Shown here: positions 46,494 to 56,352 of the stretch, in pieces
Position numbering within the stretch: position 1 is the stretch's first letter
Layout: each line of letters begins with the position of its first letter
Assembly: GCA_027574665.1 (NCBI GenBank)
Contig: CM050657.1
Span: 31,557,408-31,621,407, forward strand
DNA: 64,000 bases
Direction of reading: 5' to 3'
DNA from: Rhynochetos jubatus
Lineage: Eukaryota > Chordata > Aves > Eurypygiformes > Rhynochetidae
Translations under genes and position numbers: made by a program
Notes under the pieces: model-generated
Told to the model about the DNA's origin: nothing
Seen by the model: the letters and a program-made list of their open reading frames with translations, nothing else
Database searches by the model: none

Positions 46494-46545
46494 TGGAAGG
46501 GACCTTAAAGACCATCAAATTCGGACCGGCCTGGACACCTGCCCC
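46494..46545 (-). mobile_element. CR1 3'-end fragment
   Basis: CTGGAAGGGACCTTAAAGACC and the following CATCAAATTCGGACC match in complement the well-known CR1 3' terminal region (GGTTGGACTAGATGATC...AAGGTCCCTTCCA). Only about 50 bp remain. Confidence 0.7.
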
Positions 46546-46724
46546 AAGCCCACAGAGCTTTCTGGGCCACAGCCTTTCCTGTTCGCTCTGCGCTCTGTGT
46601 TCCCGTGCCAGGTAACTGCGGGGTGCCTGCGTGGTGCTGCCGCTGCACTCGCTGCTGCCACCCGGTCACCAATGTTTAGTGTAGTGGCGAAGACGGGCAT
46701 GCGTGTTACCCGCTCTGTCGTCCG

Positions 46725-46748
46725 CCCCCCCCCCCCCCCCCCCCCCCC
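46725..46748 (+). repeat. 24-bp C homopolymer
   Basis: An uninterrupted C24 run; i-motif or quadruplex potential and prone to sequencing-length error. Confidence 0.9.
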
Positions 46749-47010
46749 GAACAGAGATGCTGATGCCGCACATAAGTGCAAGGCGACCGGGGCACCAGAC
46801 AGGTGAAGCGCAAACCTGCAGCTTCGAGGCCGCCCTGGCATGCCTCGCCTGCTGTGCGCTCGCTGCCGCCGCTGCTCCGTTGCCGGAGGTTGGTCCTGCA
46901 GCCAAAACTAGGTCCTGCAGGGTCTTAAAACCCTAAAGAAAACCCGAACTGCCTGCATACCCAAAGGACCAGCCGCTGACATACCCACCGACCGCCGGCG
47001 ACACCCACCC

Positions 47011-48235
47011 AAACTACAATTCCAGGCAGCGTGATGTCTGCATACTACAGTTCCCGGCATGCCTCGGGGAACAAAAATGGCCGCCAGAGAGCCTTATGTT
47101 TGGGGACCACAATTCCCAGCATGCCCTATGAAAATAAATGTGGCCGACCGGAAGCATAGTGTTTGCGGACCACAATTCCCGGCATGCCCCGGGGAACAAA
47201 CATGGCCGACCGGCGGCATTGCATAGCAGGACTACACTTCCCGGCATGCCCCGGGGGACAAATATGGCCTAGCGGCAGCATTGTGTACCGAGACTACAGT
47301 TCCCGGCATGCCCCGCGGAACAAACATGATCGAGCAGAAAAGTCACGTATTCGGACTACAATTCCCGGCATGCCCCGGGTACAAATATGGCCGAACGGTA
47401 GCGTCCCGTTTGCGGACTGCAGTTCCGGGCACGCCCCGAGAACAAACATGGCGGCGCAGAAGAGTGGCGATTCAGGACTACAGTTCCCGGCATACCCTGG
47501 GGACAACCATGGCCAACACGATGTATCGCTTTTGCGGACTATAATTCCCGGCATGTCCTGGGGAACAAACATGGCCGAATGGCAGCGTCCCGTTTTGGGA
47601 CTACAGTTCCCGGCATGCCTCGGGAAACAAAAATGGCCGAGCGGAAGCACCACCTTTGGGGACTGCAGTTCCCGGCATACCCCGGGGAACAAAGATGGCG
47701 GAGCGGCAGCGCCGCCTCTGGGGACTACAGTTCCCGGCATGGCACGGGAACAAACATGGCCAAGCGCAAGAGTCCCGTTTGCGGACTGCAATTCCCGGCA
47801 CACCCCGGGGAACAAACATGGCCGACCGGCGGCATTGCATAGCGGGATTACACTTCCCGGCATGCCCCGGGGGACAAACATGGCCGAGCGGCAGCTCCAC
47901 GCTTCGGGACTGCAGTTCCCGGCATGGCACGGGAACAAACATGGCGGAGCGGAAGAGTCCCGTTTGCGGTCTACAGTTCCCGGCATGCCACCGGGAAAAA
48001 ACATGGCCGACCGGCAGCGTGGCTTTTCGGGACTACAGTTCCCGGCATGCCTCGGGGAACAAAGATGGCCGAACGGAAGCACCAGCTTTGGGGACTACAG
48101 TTCCCGGCATCACCGTAGATACAAACATGGCTGACCGGAAGGTAACGTCAGTGCCTCGGGAACAAAGATGGCAGAGAGGAAGCGCCACCTTTGGGGACTG
48201 CAGTTTCCGGCAAGCCTCGCGGAACAATCGTGGCT
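47011..48235 (+). repeat. ~20-copy 62-bp array of ZNF143-like plus YY1-like motifs
   Basis: Units repeat at 62 bp (61-63 in a few). The conserved core in each is ACTACAnTTCCCGGCATGC, then CCCGGGGAACAAAnATGGCC; the stretch between cores is more variable. ACTACAnTTCCCAGCATGC is the established ZNF143/STAF (SBS2, also THAP11/HCFC1-associated) promoter motif, and AAnATGGCsG the YY1 motif. Core conservation with variable spacers is seen directly. Because 62 is not a multiple of 3, the 323-codon frame at 47,163-48,134 arises from cycling through frames in an array with few stops. It is not a protein gene. Confidence 0.93.
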
Positions 48236-48257
48236 TACAGGAAGCGCCGCCTGTGGG

Positions 48258-48421
48258 GAGGCCATCTTTGTTCCCCCGGGCACGCCGGGAGCTGAAGCCC
48301 GGAGGGACGGCGACGCCGGTCGGCCATATTGGTTCGCCTGGGCATGCCGGGAGCTGTAGTCCGGTGATCTAGCACCGCCGGTCGGCCATCTTGTTCCCCG
48401 GGGCATGCCGGGAGCTGCAGT
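48258..48421 (-). promoter_or_regulatory. Three inverted 62-bp ZNF143/YY1 units
   Basis: GCCAT starts at 48,261, 48,323 and 48,385, again 62 bp apart, and each is followed by GCATGCCGGGAGCTGnAG in reverse orientation to the preceding array. These units are the closest to the candidate exon at 55,831 once the provirus is discounted. CpG-rich sequence continues to 48,564. Promoter function is inferred from motifs and position. Confidence 0.6.
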
Positions 48422-48564
48422 TTTCGTGGCCTTGGCTGCCGCACCCCGTGCTGCTCTCGGCATAGTCCTTGCTCCTGCCCCAGTCCCCGTGGCTGCACGA
48501 GCTGTAGCGCCGTTGCCGGGGTCACCTGGCTTTCCTGCTGCTTCCCGCTGCACGCGTTCCCTGA

Positions 48565-49337
48565 TGTCGTGGTTTAACTCCGGCTAGCAAAATACCACGA
48601 AGACGCTCTCACAAATCCCCCTCCCCTCCTCCAGTGGAGGGGAAGAATCGGAGGAAAAAGAAATAAGGAAGCTCGCAAAATTGAGATAAGAACTATTTAC
48701 TAATTAAATCTAAATCAATATATACGGGTACTACTAATAATAAATACTTAAAATAGTAGCAAATAAAACATATAGTACAATATATACAATATGATACAAT
48801 TTCCCACCATCCACTGATCAATGCACACCCAGATGTTGAGGGATGAAAATCAGACTCCGAGAGCCCGAGAGCGATCGCAGCCCGAGAGCTGCAGCCTGAA
48901 GGCCGGAGCCCAGGAGCCTACGCAGCAGATTCCGAGCGAACCCTATCACCGATAACATGGCCAGAAAACTCAAAACAATCCATCATCTCCCACACAAATG
49001 AGCCAGCACAGGAGTTGGCAAAGCAGCTAACACAGGAGGGTTAGCAAGTTCCCGGGAGTAAACGAGTAAGGGAGAGAGAGAAGGGCAGAGTAACGGCTAC
49101 CGGCCCCTCTTCCCCACCCAAAGAGACCGGAACATGACGTACTATGGGATGAAATACTTCCTTGGTCAGTCTGGGTCAGCTACAGTATCCGAAGCGGACA
49201 AAAGACCTTGAGTTCAGTACAAGCCATCCCCAGCACCAGCTGAGGCCTTATCAATGTTTTCACTTACTGTCCAGCAACACAGTTCCCTGACAACCAGAGT
49301 AAAGGGAGTTAGCCCTTTCCTCACTGAACCCAGCACA
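48565..49337 (-). mobile_element. 3' LTR of the ERV-L provirus
   Basis: The 773-bp LTR has TG...CA ends, starting at 49,337 and ending at 48,565 on the minus strand. The polypurine tract (AAGGGGTGGAGAA in complement) abuts it at 49,338-49,350. Confidence 0.95.
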
Positions 49338-49707
49338 TTCTCCACCCCTTATTTCATACCATTTACATCATGCTTATTTCCATATCATCCATAAATTCAC
49401 ATGAACCAGCTTCCCCTTTCCCATCCCGTCCCACACAGATATCATTCCCTTGGTCTATGAACCATATTGGCAAAATGTTCATTAGTCCATGACTTTGGGT
49501 TCTATCAGGTGGTCACTCAGGACAGAAAAAGTGAAGTGTTGCGTGGTATCGTTGGGTGCCATTGCCAGCTCAGGTCAGGTCACTACTGCCCTTCTGGCAA
49601 GGCTGGACCTCTGTAGATTCAGGTGATCTCTGCCAGAGTGATTACTGCAACATAGAGCTCAGAACAAGGGTTATTTGCAGCAATTAATGTCCATCATGCA
49701 ATTCAGT
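49338..49707 (-). other. 3' untranslated segment of the provirus with polypurine tract
   Basis: About 370 bp between the integrase stop and the 3' LTR. No env or dUTPase frame is present. The only recognisable element is the polypurine tract next to the LTR. Confidence 0.75.
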
Positions 49708-50472
49708 TCATGGGCCAGTTTCACCCAGAATCAAATCTCCTTGAAGCACACATCGGACTTGCCCATCTTCTCTCATTATCCACCAAGTACATCCAGGTCC
49801 TTGAGCGAAAGCAACCCCACGAATGGGTTTGCCTTTGCCCGAGGCAGGAATAACCCAGACTGTTTTTCCCAGCACATTCTTAACGTGCACTACAGGGACT
49901 TTATCTCCTTCCACAGTGTGCAGAAGTTTTGATTGAGCTGGGCCAGCACGGTTGGCAGATCCTCTGGTGTTGACTAACCAGGTGGCCTTTGCCAAATGTG
50001 TATCCCAATTTTTGAAAGTTCCACCCCCCATTGCCCTCAGGGTGGTCTTTAACAGCCCATTGCACCGTTCAACCTTCCCAGAGGCAGGTGCATGGTAGGG
50101 GATGTGATACACCCACTCAATGCCATGCTCTTTGGCCCAAGTGTCTATGAGGCTGTTTCGGAAATGAGTCCCATTGTCTGATTCAATCCTCTCTGGGGTG
50201 CCATGTCGCCAAAGGACTTGCTTTTCAAGGCCTAGGATAGTATTCCGGGCAGTGGCATGAGGCACAGGATATGTTTCCAGCCACCCTGTGGTTGCCTCCA
50301 CCATTGTGAGGACATGGCACTTGCCTTGGCGGGTTTTAGGCAGTGTGATGTAGTCAACCTGCCAGGCCTGCCCATATTTATATTTGGGCCATCGCCCCCC
50401 ATACCAAACAGGCTTCACCCTCTTGGCCTGTTTGATGGCAGCACGTCTCACATTCATGAATGACCTGCGCAA
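49708..50472 (-). pseudogene. pol: ERV-L integrase region
   Basis: The frame carries the retroviral DDE core: WQVDYITLP (Asp 40 of this frame), IESDNGTHF (Asp 99) and GKVERCNGL (Glu 135), giving the expected D-D-35-E spacing. The C-terminal part ends with a Trp-rich DNA-binding segment around residue 220-254. The zinc-binding HHCC domain lies just upstream in another frame (50,378-50,863: HDTSGHQ, then HECETC). A one-base loss near 50,440 therefore separates the two halves. Catalytic residues are all retained, but the frame break makes it a pseudogene. Confidence 0.93.
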
Positions 50473-52495
50473 TAGCGTCCATGGTCAAGTCCACCCCTTG
50501 GTCATGAGCCCACCTGTACGTGGCATCTCTCCCTTGGTGGCCCGAGGTATCATGGGCCCACCTAGCCATGAACAGTTCACCTTTATGTTGCCAGTCCAGA
50601 TCCACCTGAGCCACTGCAATCTTAGCAGCTTGATCCACCTGCTGGTTGTATCGATGTTCCTCAGTAGCTCGACTTCTGGGTACGTGGGCATCGACGTGAC
50701 GCACTTTGACGACCAGGTTGTCTAGACGGGAAGCAATGTCTTGCCATAGTGCTGCAGCCCAGATGGGTTTTCCTCGGCGCTGCCAGTTGCTCTGTTTCCA
50801 TTGCTGCAGCCATCCCCACAGTGCATTCGCCACCATCCAGGAGTCAGTGTAGAGGTAAAGCATTGGCCATTTCTCTCATTGAGCAATGTCCAAAGCCAGA
50901 TGGATGGCTTTTACCTCTGCAAATTGACTCGATTCACCTTGTCCTTCTGCAGTCTCTGCAACTTGTGTAGGACTCCACACAGCAGCTTTCCACCTACGAT
51001 GTTTCCCTACAATGCGGCAGGACCCATCAGTAAACAGGGCATATTGCTTCTCATTGTCTGGCAACTGATTGTACAAAGGGGCTTCTTCAGCCCGTGTCAC
51101 CTCCTCCTCTGGTGACATTCCAAAGTCTTTGCCTTCCGGCCAGTCCATGATCACTTCTAGGATTCCTGGGCGACTGGAATTTCCTAGGCGAGCTCGTTGT
51201 GTGATCAGGGCAGCCCACTTACTCCATGTAGCATCAGTGGCATGATGAGTAGAAGAGACCCTGCCTTTGAACATCCAGCCCAGCACTGGTAGTCGAGGTG
51301 CCAGGAGGAGTTGTGCTTCAGTTCCAACCACTTCAGAGGCAGGTCGGATTCCCTCCTAAGCTGACAGTATCTCTTTTTCGGTTGGAGTGTAGCGGGCCTC
51401 GGATCCTCTGTATCCCCGGCTCCAAAATCCAAGGGGTCGACCTCGGGTCTCCCCTGGTTCTTTCTGCCAGAGACTCCAGGTAGGCCCATTCTCCCCAGCT
51501 GCAGTGTAGAGTACATTCTTTATCTCTGGCCCTGTCCGGACTGGTCCAAGGGCTACTGCATGCACCATCTCCTGCTCGATCTGTTCAAAGGCTTGTCGCT
51601 GCTCAGGGCCCCATTTGAAATCGTTTTTCTTCCAGGTCACTTCATAGAGAGGGCTGACAATTTGGCTGTAATTTGGGATATGCATTCGCCAGAAACCCAC
51701 GACGCCTAGGAAAGCCTGAGTTTCCTTTTTGCTTGTTGGTGGGGACATAGCTGTGATTTTATTGATCACGTCCATCGGGATCTGGTGACGCCCATCTTGC
51801 CACTTTATTCCTAAGAACTGGATCTCTTGTGCAGGTCCCTTGACCTTAGTTTGCTTGATGGCAAAAGCAGCTTTCAGGAAGGTTTGGATGATCTTCTTCC
51901 CCTTCTCAAAAACTTCGTCAGCTGTGTCACCCCATACAACGACGTCATCAATGTACTGCAGATGTTCGGGAGCTGCACCCTGTTCCAGTGCGGTCTGGAT
52001 CAGCCCATGGCAGATGGTAGGGCTGTGCTTCCACCCCTGGGGCAGCCGATTCCAGGTGTATTGGATGCCCCTCCAGGTGAAAGCAAACTGTGGCCTGCAC
52101 TCTGCTGCCAAAGGAATGGAGAAAAAGGCATTAGCAATGTCAATCGTGGCATACCACTTGGCTGCCTTTGACTCCAGCTCATATTGGAGTTTCAGCATGT
52201 CCGGCACAGCAGCACTCAGTGGTAGTGTCACTTCATTCAGGCCACGATAGTCCACTGTCAATCTCCATTCCCCATCAGACTTACGCACTGGCCAGATGGG
52301 GCTGTTAAAGGGTGAGCGGGTTTTGCTGATCACCCCTTGGCTCTCCAGCTGACGAATCGGCTTCTGGATGGGAAGCAAAGAGTCTCTGTTAGTACGATAC
52401 TGCCGCCGGTGCACTGTTGTAGTGGCAATTGGCATCTGTTGGTCTGCAACCTTTAGCACTCCCACAGCAGAAGGATCCTGTGACAGACCAGGCAA
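50378..52495 (-). pseudogene. pol: ERV-L reverse transcriptase, RNase H and integrase zinc domain
   Basis: The reverse transcriptase (frame 51,356-52,495) shows SPFNSPIWPVRKSDG, the catalytic WYATIDIANAFF (Asp 119) and QYIDDVVVWGD (YIDD at residues 181-184), then FLGIKW and FLGVVGFWR. After an in-frame TAG (51,356-51,358) the RNase H follows with LFTDGSC and AEVKAIHLALDIA. A TGA (50,876-50,878) then precedes the last RNase H Asp (LYLYTDSW) and the integrase zinc-binding domain. All three segments stay in one frame, so only point stops break it. Motifs match ERV-L rather than ERV1 or ERV-K. Confidence 0.95.
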
Positions 52496-52546
52496 GACAG
52501 ACAGCTGCTCAATTTCATCGGTCTCTAAGGCAGCTATCCCAAAAGC

Positions 52547-52888
52547 CTACCGGTACCCTTTTGGGTCCTTAAAGTACCCTCTCTTAAGATAGTCAATGCC
52601 AAGGATGCACGGAGCATCTGAACCAGTCACAATAGGGTGCTTTTGCCACTCCTTCCCAGTCAGGCTTATTTCAGCCTCCAACACAGTCAATTGTTGGGAA
52701 TCCCCAGTCACACCAGAAATGCTGATGGGTTGTACCCCCTTATAGCTTGATGGCATGAGGGTACACTGTGCACCCGTGTCCACTAGAGCCTTATACTGCT
52801 GTGGCTCTGATGTGCCAGGCCATCGAATCTACACAGTCCAATAAACACGGTTATCCCTTTCCTCCACCTGGCTGGAGGCAGGGCCCCT
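52547..52888 (-). pseudogene. pro: ERV-L protease
   Basis: The retropepsin active site DTGAQ begins near 52,780 (residues 2-6 of the open segment), followed by TLMPSS and, about 55 residues later, CILGIDYLKRG, the expected G-(I/L)-D-(Y/L) flap-end motif. It is in the same frame as gag upstream and reverse transcriptase downstream. TAG codons at 52,829-52,831 and 52,547-52,549 interrupt it; both fit single changes from Trp codons. Length is normal for a retroviral protease. Confidence 0.88.
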
Positions 52889-54892
52889 CTAAAAGTTAAC
52901 TGATTCACAGTCACTCATGTCTTGGAGGGATGGATTATTGCTCCGCTGCTGTTTGGCTACGGGAGCAACAGTTTTCTTGGAAGAGTCCTTACTGGTGTGC
53001 TTTTTCCCTTTCAGTTCACGTACTCGTTTCTCTAAGTGCGAGGTGGGTTTCCCATCCCACTTCCTCATGTCCTCTCTGTGGTCACGTAGGTAAAACCACA
53101 GGGTATGGTGTGATGGATACCTTTTATATTCCTGTCTTTGAGGAAAGGAACGCTTCCTCCTAATGGCTGAGACACTGGCTTGTGCAGGTGGGGACTGAAA
53201 CATCTCCTTTCTGAATTGCTTAAACTCTTTGGACAGTTCCTCTATAGCTGAGACACAGGCCCGCACAGGGGAAGAAACAATGTCCTCATATCCCCGGAAC
53301 TTTTGAACTACCTCCTCCACTATTGAGTCTTCATCCCTTTCCCAGGTCAATACTGCAAATGTGGTGGCTATCAAGGGTGGTCCATTCTGTATTAACTTCC
53401 GCCACATGGGTCATGTGCACCTGATTCTCTCTGGATCTATCCTCCCATCATGACGATAAACTAACTCTAGCACAGCTAGTTCCCTCACATACTGGATAGC
53501 TTTCTCCATTGTGGTCCATTTGTGTACGTGATATGGCATGTCTTCCTTAAAGGGATACCTTTCCCTCACACTATCCAGGAGCCTCCTCCAGAGGCTTACA
53601 TTCTGTGTCTCCCTCCCAATTCCTCTGTCAATGCCACTCTCTCTAGCAAGTGACCCCAGCTGCTTGACTTCTCTACCCTCTAAGTCAATGCTACTGGCCC
53701 CGTTATCCCAGCAGCGGAGCAGCCAGGTAATAACATGTTCACCTTGATGACGGCCAAAGTCTCTCTGGATATCCCGGAGCTCCTTCAAGGCTAAAGATTG
53801 CATGGTTATATCTGCATCACTCTCATCCTCTGTCCCTGTCACTGCCCCTTGGGATGGCCCTGCTGTCTCCCCATCGACCTGTACCAGACGCCCTGATTTA
53901 TGCTTCCATTTCTTTTTCTGTACTGGGTCAACTAACACTGGTTGATGCTGGCAGTACCACACAGGGGTCTGCACGGCTGCAGTGCACCCTGCAGTGTGTA
54001 GGGCTGTTGTGGGAGGCGGAGCTGCAGCAGAAGGCAGAGATGCTGTGGGAGGTGGAGCCGCAGTGGGAGGCAGAACCACAGTGGGAGGTGGAGCTGGCGC
54101 AGACGGTGCAGTGGCTACTGCGTCTGTCGAGGGGTGTTGCCATTGCCGCGGAGGTATAGGTGGCGCAGGAGGTGCAGTGGCTGCAGTGCCCATCAAGAAG
54201 AGTTGATGTTGCTGCAGGGGTGGAGGTGGCGCAGGCAGTGCAGTTGCTGTAGTGTCCATCAAGAGGCGTTTACGTCACCGTGGGGGTGGAGTCGGTGCAG
54301 AGGATGGGCTACTTGTGAGCGGTGAGGTAGCCATGGGTGATGAAGCTGGCACACAGGGCCTGCCTCTTCCCCAAACACCAGTAGCAGATGGGGCAGTATT
54401 CCAAAACATTTCTTTAACTTTACACAAGAGCAAAAGAACATTCAGAATCACACTAATCCCCGGCCACAGGTCCCCCCAAGACCATGAAAAATTTCCCAAA
54501 TACTCATACACTTGCGCCATTGACCATAAAGAAGAGGGAGAAAATTGGAATAATTTCCACACATCCACCCAACTGAATAATTCCTTCACATCCAACCCAC
54601 TAAATGATTTCTCCTCTACAGGCTGTGTCCCAGAAGTGAAAAGGGAAAAGGTACAATTAGTGAAAGTCCCTACGAGATTAGATGAGAAACATACAAACAC
54701 TGCCAGTACTGCATACAGATACATGATTATTCCCCAAACCAGCAGTATACAGACCAGTCAAATCAGACTCTTCAATCTGGTCAGAGCATACATGATCAGT
54801 ATCATAAGGAGCACCCAAGGCAATAAATCCCACCATTCTATCATCCACTTAAAGATCCAAAAACTTAACGTTCTGACCAACCACCACAACAT
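52889..54892 (-). pseudogene. gag: ERV-L gag with hydrophobic N-terminal region
   Basis: The frame runs from a likely ATG at 54,892 to a TAG at 52,889, about 667 codons, with in-frame stops at 54,758-54,760, 54,275-54,277 and 53,411-53,413. The first ~150 codons hold several hydrophobic stretches (for example DLLPWVLLMILIMYAL and ISVILNVLLLLC). Next comes a Pro/Ala/Thr-rich repetitive linker (PAPPPPLQQHQ), then a capsid-like part (HVHKWTTMEKAIQYVRELAV and TTFAVLTWERDEDSIVEEV). The C-terminal part is basic with no recognisable CCHC knuckle. Assignment rests on position and on resemblance to other avian ERV-L Gag proteins. Confidence 0.75.
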
Positions 54893-54967
54893 CTCTGTAA
54901 CCAATACTTATCACACAATCTGCTTTAACACACAGTAATCAAATCTGTTCTTATCTCAACCCTTCGT

Positions 54968-54985
54968 GCCCCACGTTGGGTGCCA
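54968..54985 (-). promoter_or_regulatory. Primer-binding site of the provirus (tRNA-Lys type)
   Basis: On the minus strand the sequence is TGGCACCCAACGTGGGGC, one mismatch from the 18-nt complement of tRNA-Lys(1,2) 3' end used by several retroviruses (TGGCGCCCAACGTGGGGC). It starts 8 nt after the 5' LTR edge at 54,994, which is farther than the usual 0-3 nt. Confidence 0.75.
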
Positions 54986-54993
54986 AAAAGGAC

Positions 54994-55778
54994 TGTCGTG
55001 GTTAAACTCCGGCTACCAAAATACCACGAAGCCGCTCTCACAAATCCCCCTCCCCTCCTCCAGTGAAGGGGAAGAATCGGAGGAAAAAGAAATAAGGAAG
55101 CTCGCAAAATTGAGATAAGAACTATTTACTAATTAAATCTAAATTAATACATACAGATACTACTACTAATAAATACTTAAAATAGTAGAAAATGAAACAT
55201 ATAGTACAATATGATACAATTTCCCACCATCCACTGATCAATGCACACCCAGATGTTGAGCGATGAAAATCAGACTGAGAGCCCAAGAACCACAGCCCGA
55301 GAGCGATCGCAGCCCGAGAGCTGCGGCCTGAAGGCCGGAGCCCAGGAGCCTACGCAGCAGATTCCGAGCAAACCTTATCACTGATAACATGGCCAGAAAA
55401 CTCAAAACAATCCACCAGCTCCCACACAAATGAGCCAGCACAGGAGTTGGCAAAGCAGCTAACACAGGAGGGTTAGCAAGTGCCCAGAGAGACAAGCAAG
55501 GGAGTAAGAGAGAGAGAGAGAAGGGCAGAGTGATGGCTACCGGACCCTCTTCCCCACCCAAAAGAGACCAGAACATGACATACTATGGGATGAAATACTT
55601 CTTTGGTTAGTCTGGGTCAGCTACAGTATCCGAAGTGGACAAAAGACCTTGAGTTCAGTACAGGTCATCCCCAGCACCAGCTGAGGCCTTATCAATGTTT
55701 TCACTTGCTGTCCAGCAAGATAGTCTCTTGGCAACCAGAGTAAAGGGAGTTAGCCCTTTCCTCACTGAACCCAGCACA
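54994..55778 (-). mobile_element. 5' LTR of the ERV-L provirus
   Basis: The 785-bp LTR starts TGTGCTGGGTTCAG at 55,778 and ends at 54,994 with ACCACGACA on the minus strand. Compared with the 3' LTR it has extra copies of the CCCGAGAGCGATCGCAG repeat near 55,290 and scattered substitutions. Confidence 0.95.
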
Positions 55779-55830
55779 CCTGAAAACCGGGGCCAGCGTG
55801 CCTTGAGGCACAGGGTGGCTCAGCAGGCAA

Positions 55831-55954
55831 ATGGCGGCCGTGCAGGCGGCTGCCACTGAGGTGTCATCGTGCTCCATGCTTCTGCTGCTGGGAACAGCGA
55901 TGCGACGTTGCGGTGCCCGTGAGGCGATGCCACTGGACTTGCTGCTGCTTCCTG
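55831..55954 (+). CDS. Candidate first coding exon of an unidentified gene
   Basis: An ATG in a good context (GCAAATGGCGG) opens 41 codons (starting MAAVQAAATEVSSCSMLLLL) that end at a consensus donor CTG/GTAAGG at 55,955. The upstream DNA is CpG-rich. With the provirus removed, three ZNF143/YY1 units lie about 190 bp upstream. The peptide has an Ala-rich start and a Leu-rich centre and matches no family I know. If spliced to the block at 56,256-56,352 the frame stays open across that block. It may instead be a pseudogene or a noncoding first exon. Confidence 0.35.
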
Positions 55955-56255
55955 GTAAGGAACCCCAGGTGCCACAGCAGGGGTACGGCTTCAGCAGGCA
56001 CTCAGCACGCAGGGCGTGGGGCTGTGGATTCCTTGAGAGTATTGAAGGGTAAAGTTCTTTGGCCTCCTCTGCACTTTCAGGGACAGGACAGCCACCAGAT
56101 GCAGAGCTTAGAGCCGTGGCTGGGTGTGGGTTGATATGCTGTGGGGCTTTGGCCATCGCCCCTGTTCCTCATGGGTTCCAGCTGGAGTGGGGCAGCCCCA
56201 GGTGTGGCCCGTGAGGCTGAGGATGGGGCCGGCCCTGCGTGGGGTGGGGCTCCAG

Positions 56256-56352
56256 CTGCAAAGGGGCTGCCTCGGAAGCAGTGCTGTTGTGGGAGCAGGG
56301 GAAACTCAGAGATGGAAGGAGTGGTGAAGGTTTCCTGCTCTTCAGAGCTGTC
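56256..56352 (+). other. Third, diverged version of exon-like block 3 (97 bp)
   Basis: CTGCAAAGGGGCTGCCT matches the start of the 78-bp blocks in copies A and B, and GTGGTGAAGGTTTCCTGCTC matches their later part. A 19-bp length difference lies between. Acceptor GGGGCTCCAG and donor GCTGTC/GTGAGTCC are intact. In phase with the candidate exon at 55,831-55,954 it has no stop, unlike the corresponding phase in A and B. Confidence 0.4.

Larger units (their letters stand above)
48565..55778 (-). mobile_element. ERV-L-class provirus, nearly complete, no env
   Basis: Two LTRs of 773 and 785 bp flank a 5.66-kb internal region carrying gag, protease, reverse transcriptase, RNase H and integrase in one collinear minus-strand frame, and no env. 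Target duplications CCTGA at 48,560-48,564 and 55,779-55,783 prove a single insertion. The LTRs differ by scattered substitutions and a few indels, so it is not brand-new. About seven in-frame stops or frameshifts are present, several at TGA/TAG that fit C-to-T or G-to-A decay. Polymerase motifs place it in ERV-L (class III, spuma-like), common in songbirds. Confidence 0.95.

Noticed and set aside
46515-46905. Ala-rich and Gly-run frames near the C24 tract
   Set aside because: The glycine or proline run is the homopolymer; the flanks are a CR1 tail and unassigned GC-rich DNA.
47163-48134. 323-codon frame with TNMADRR/PGMPRG repeats
   Set aside because: Arises from a 62-bp array that cycles through all three frames and has few stops; the conserved parts are DNA motifs, not one peptide frame.
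49338-49707. Possible env or dUTPase after ERV-L integrase
   Set aside because: No open frame or motif; the segment leads straight to the polypurine tract and LTR.
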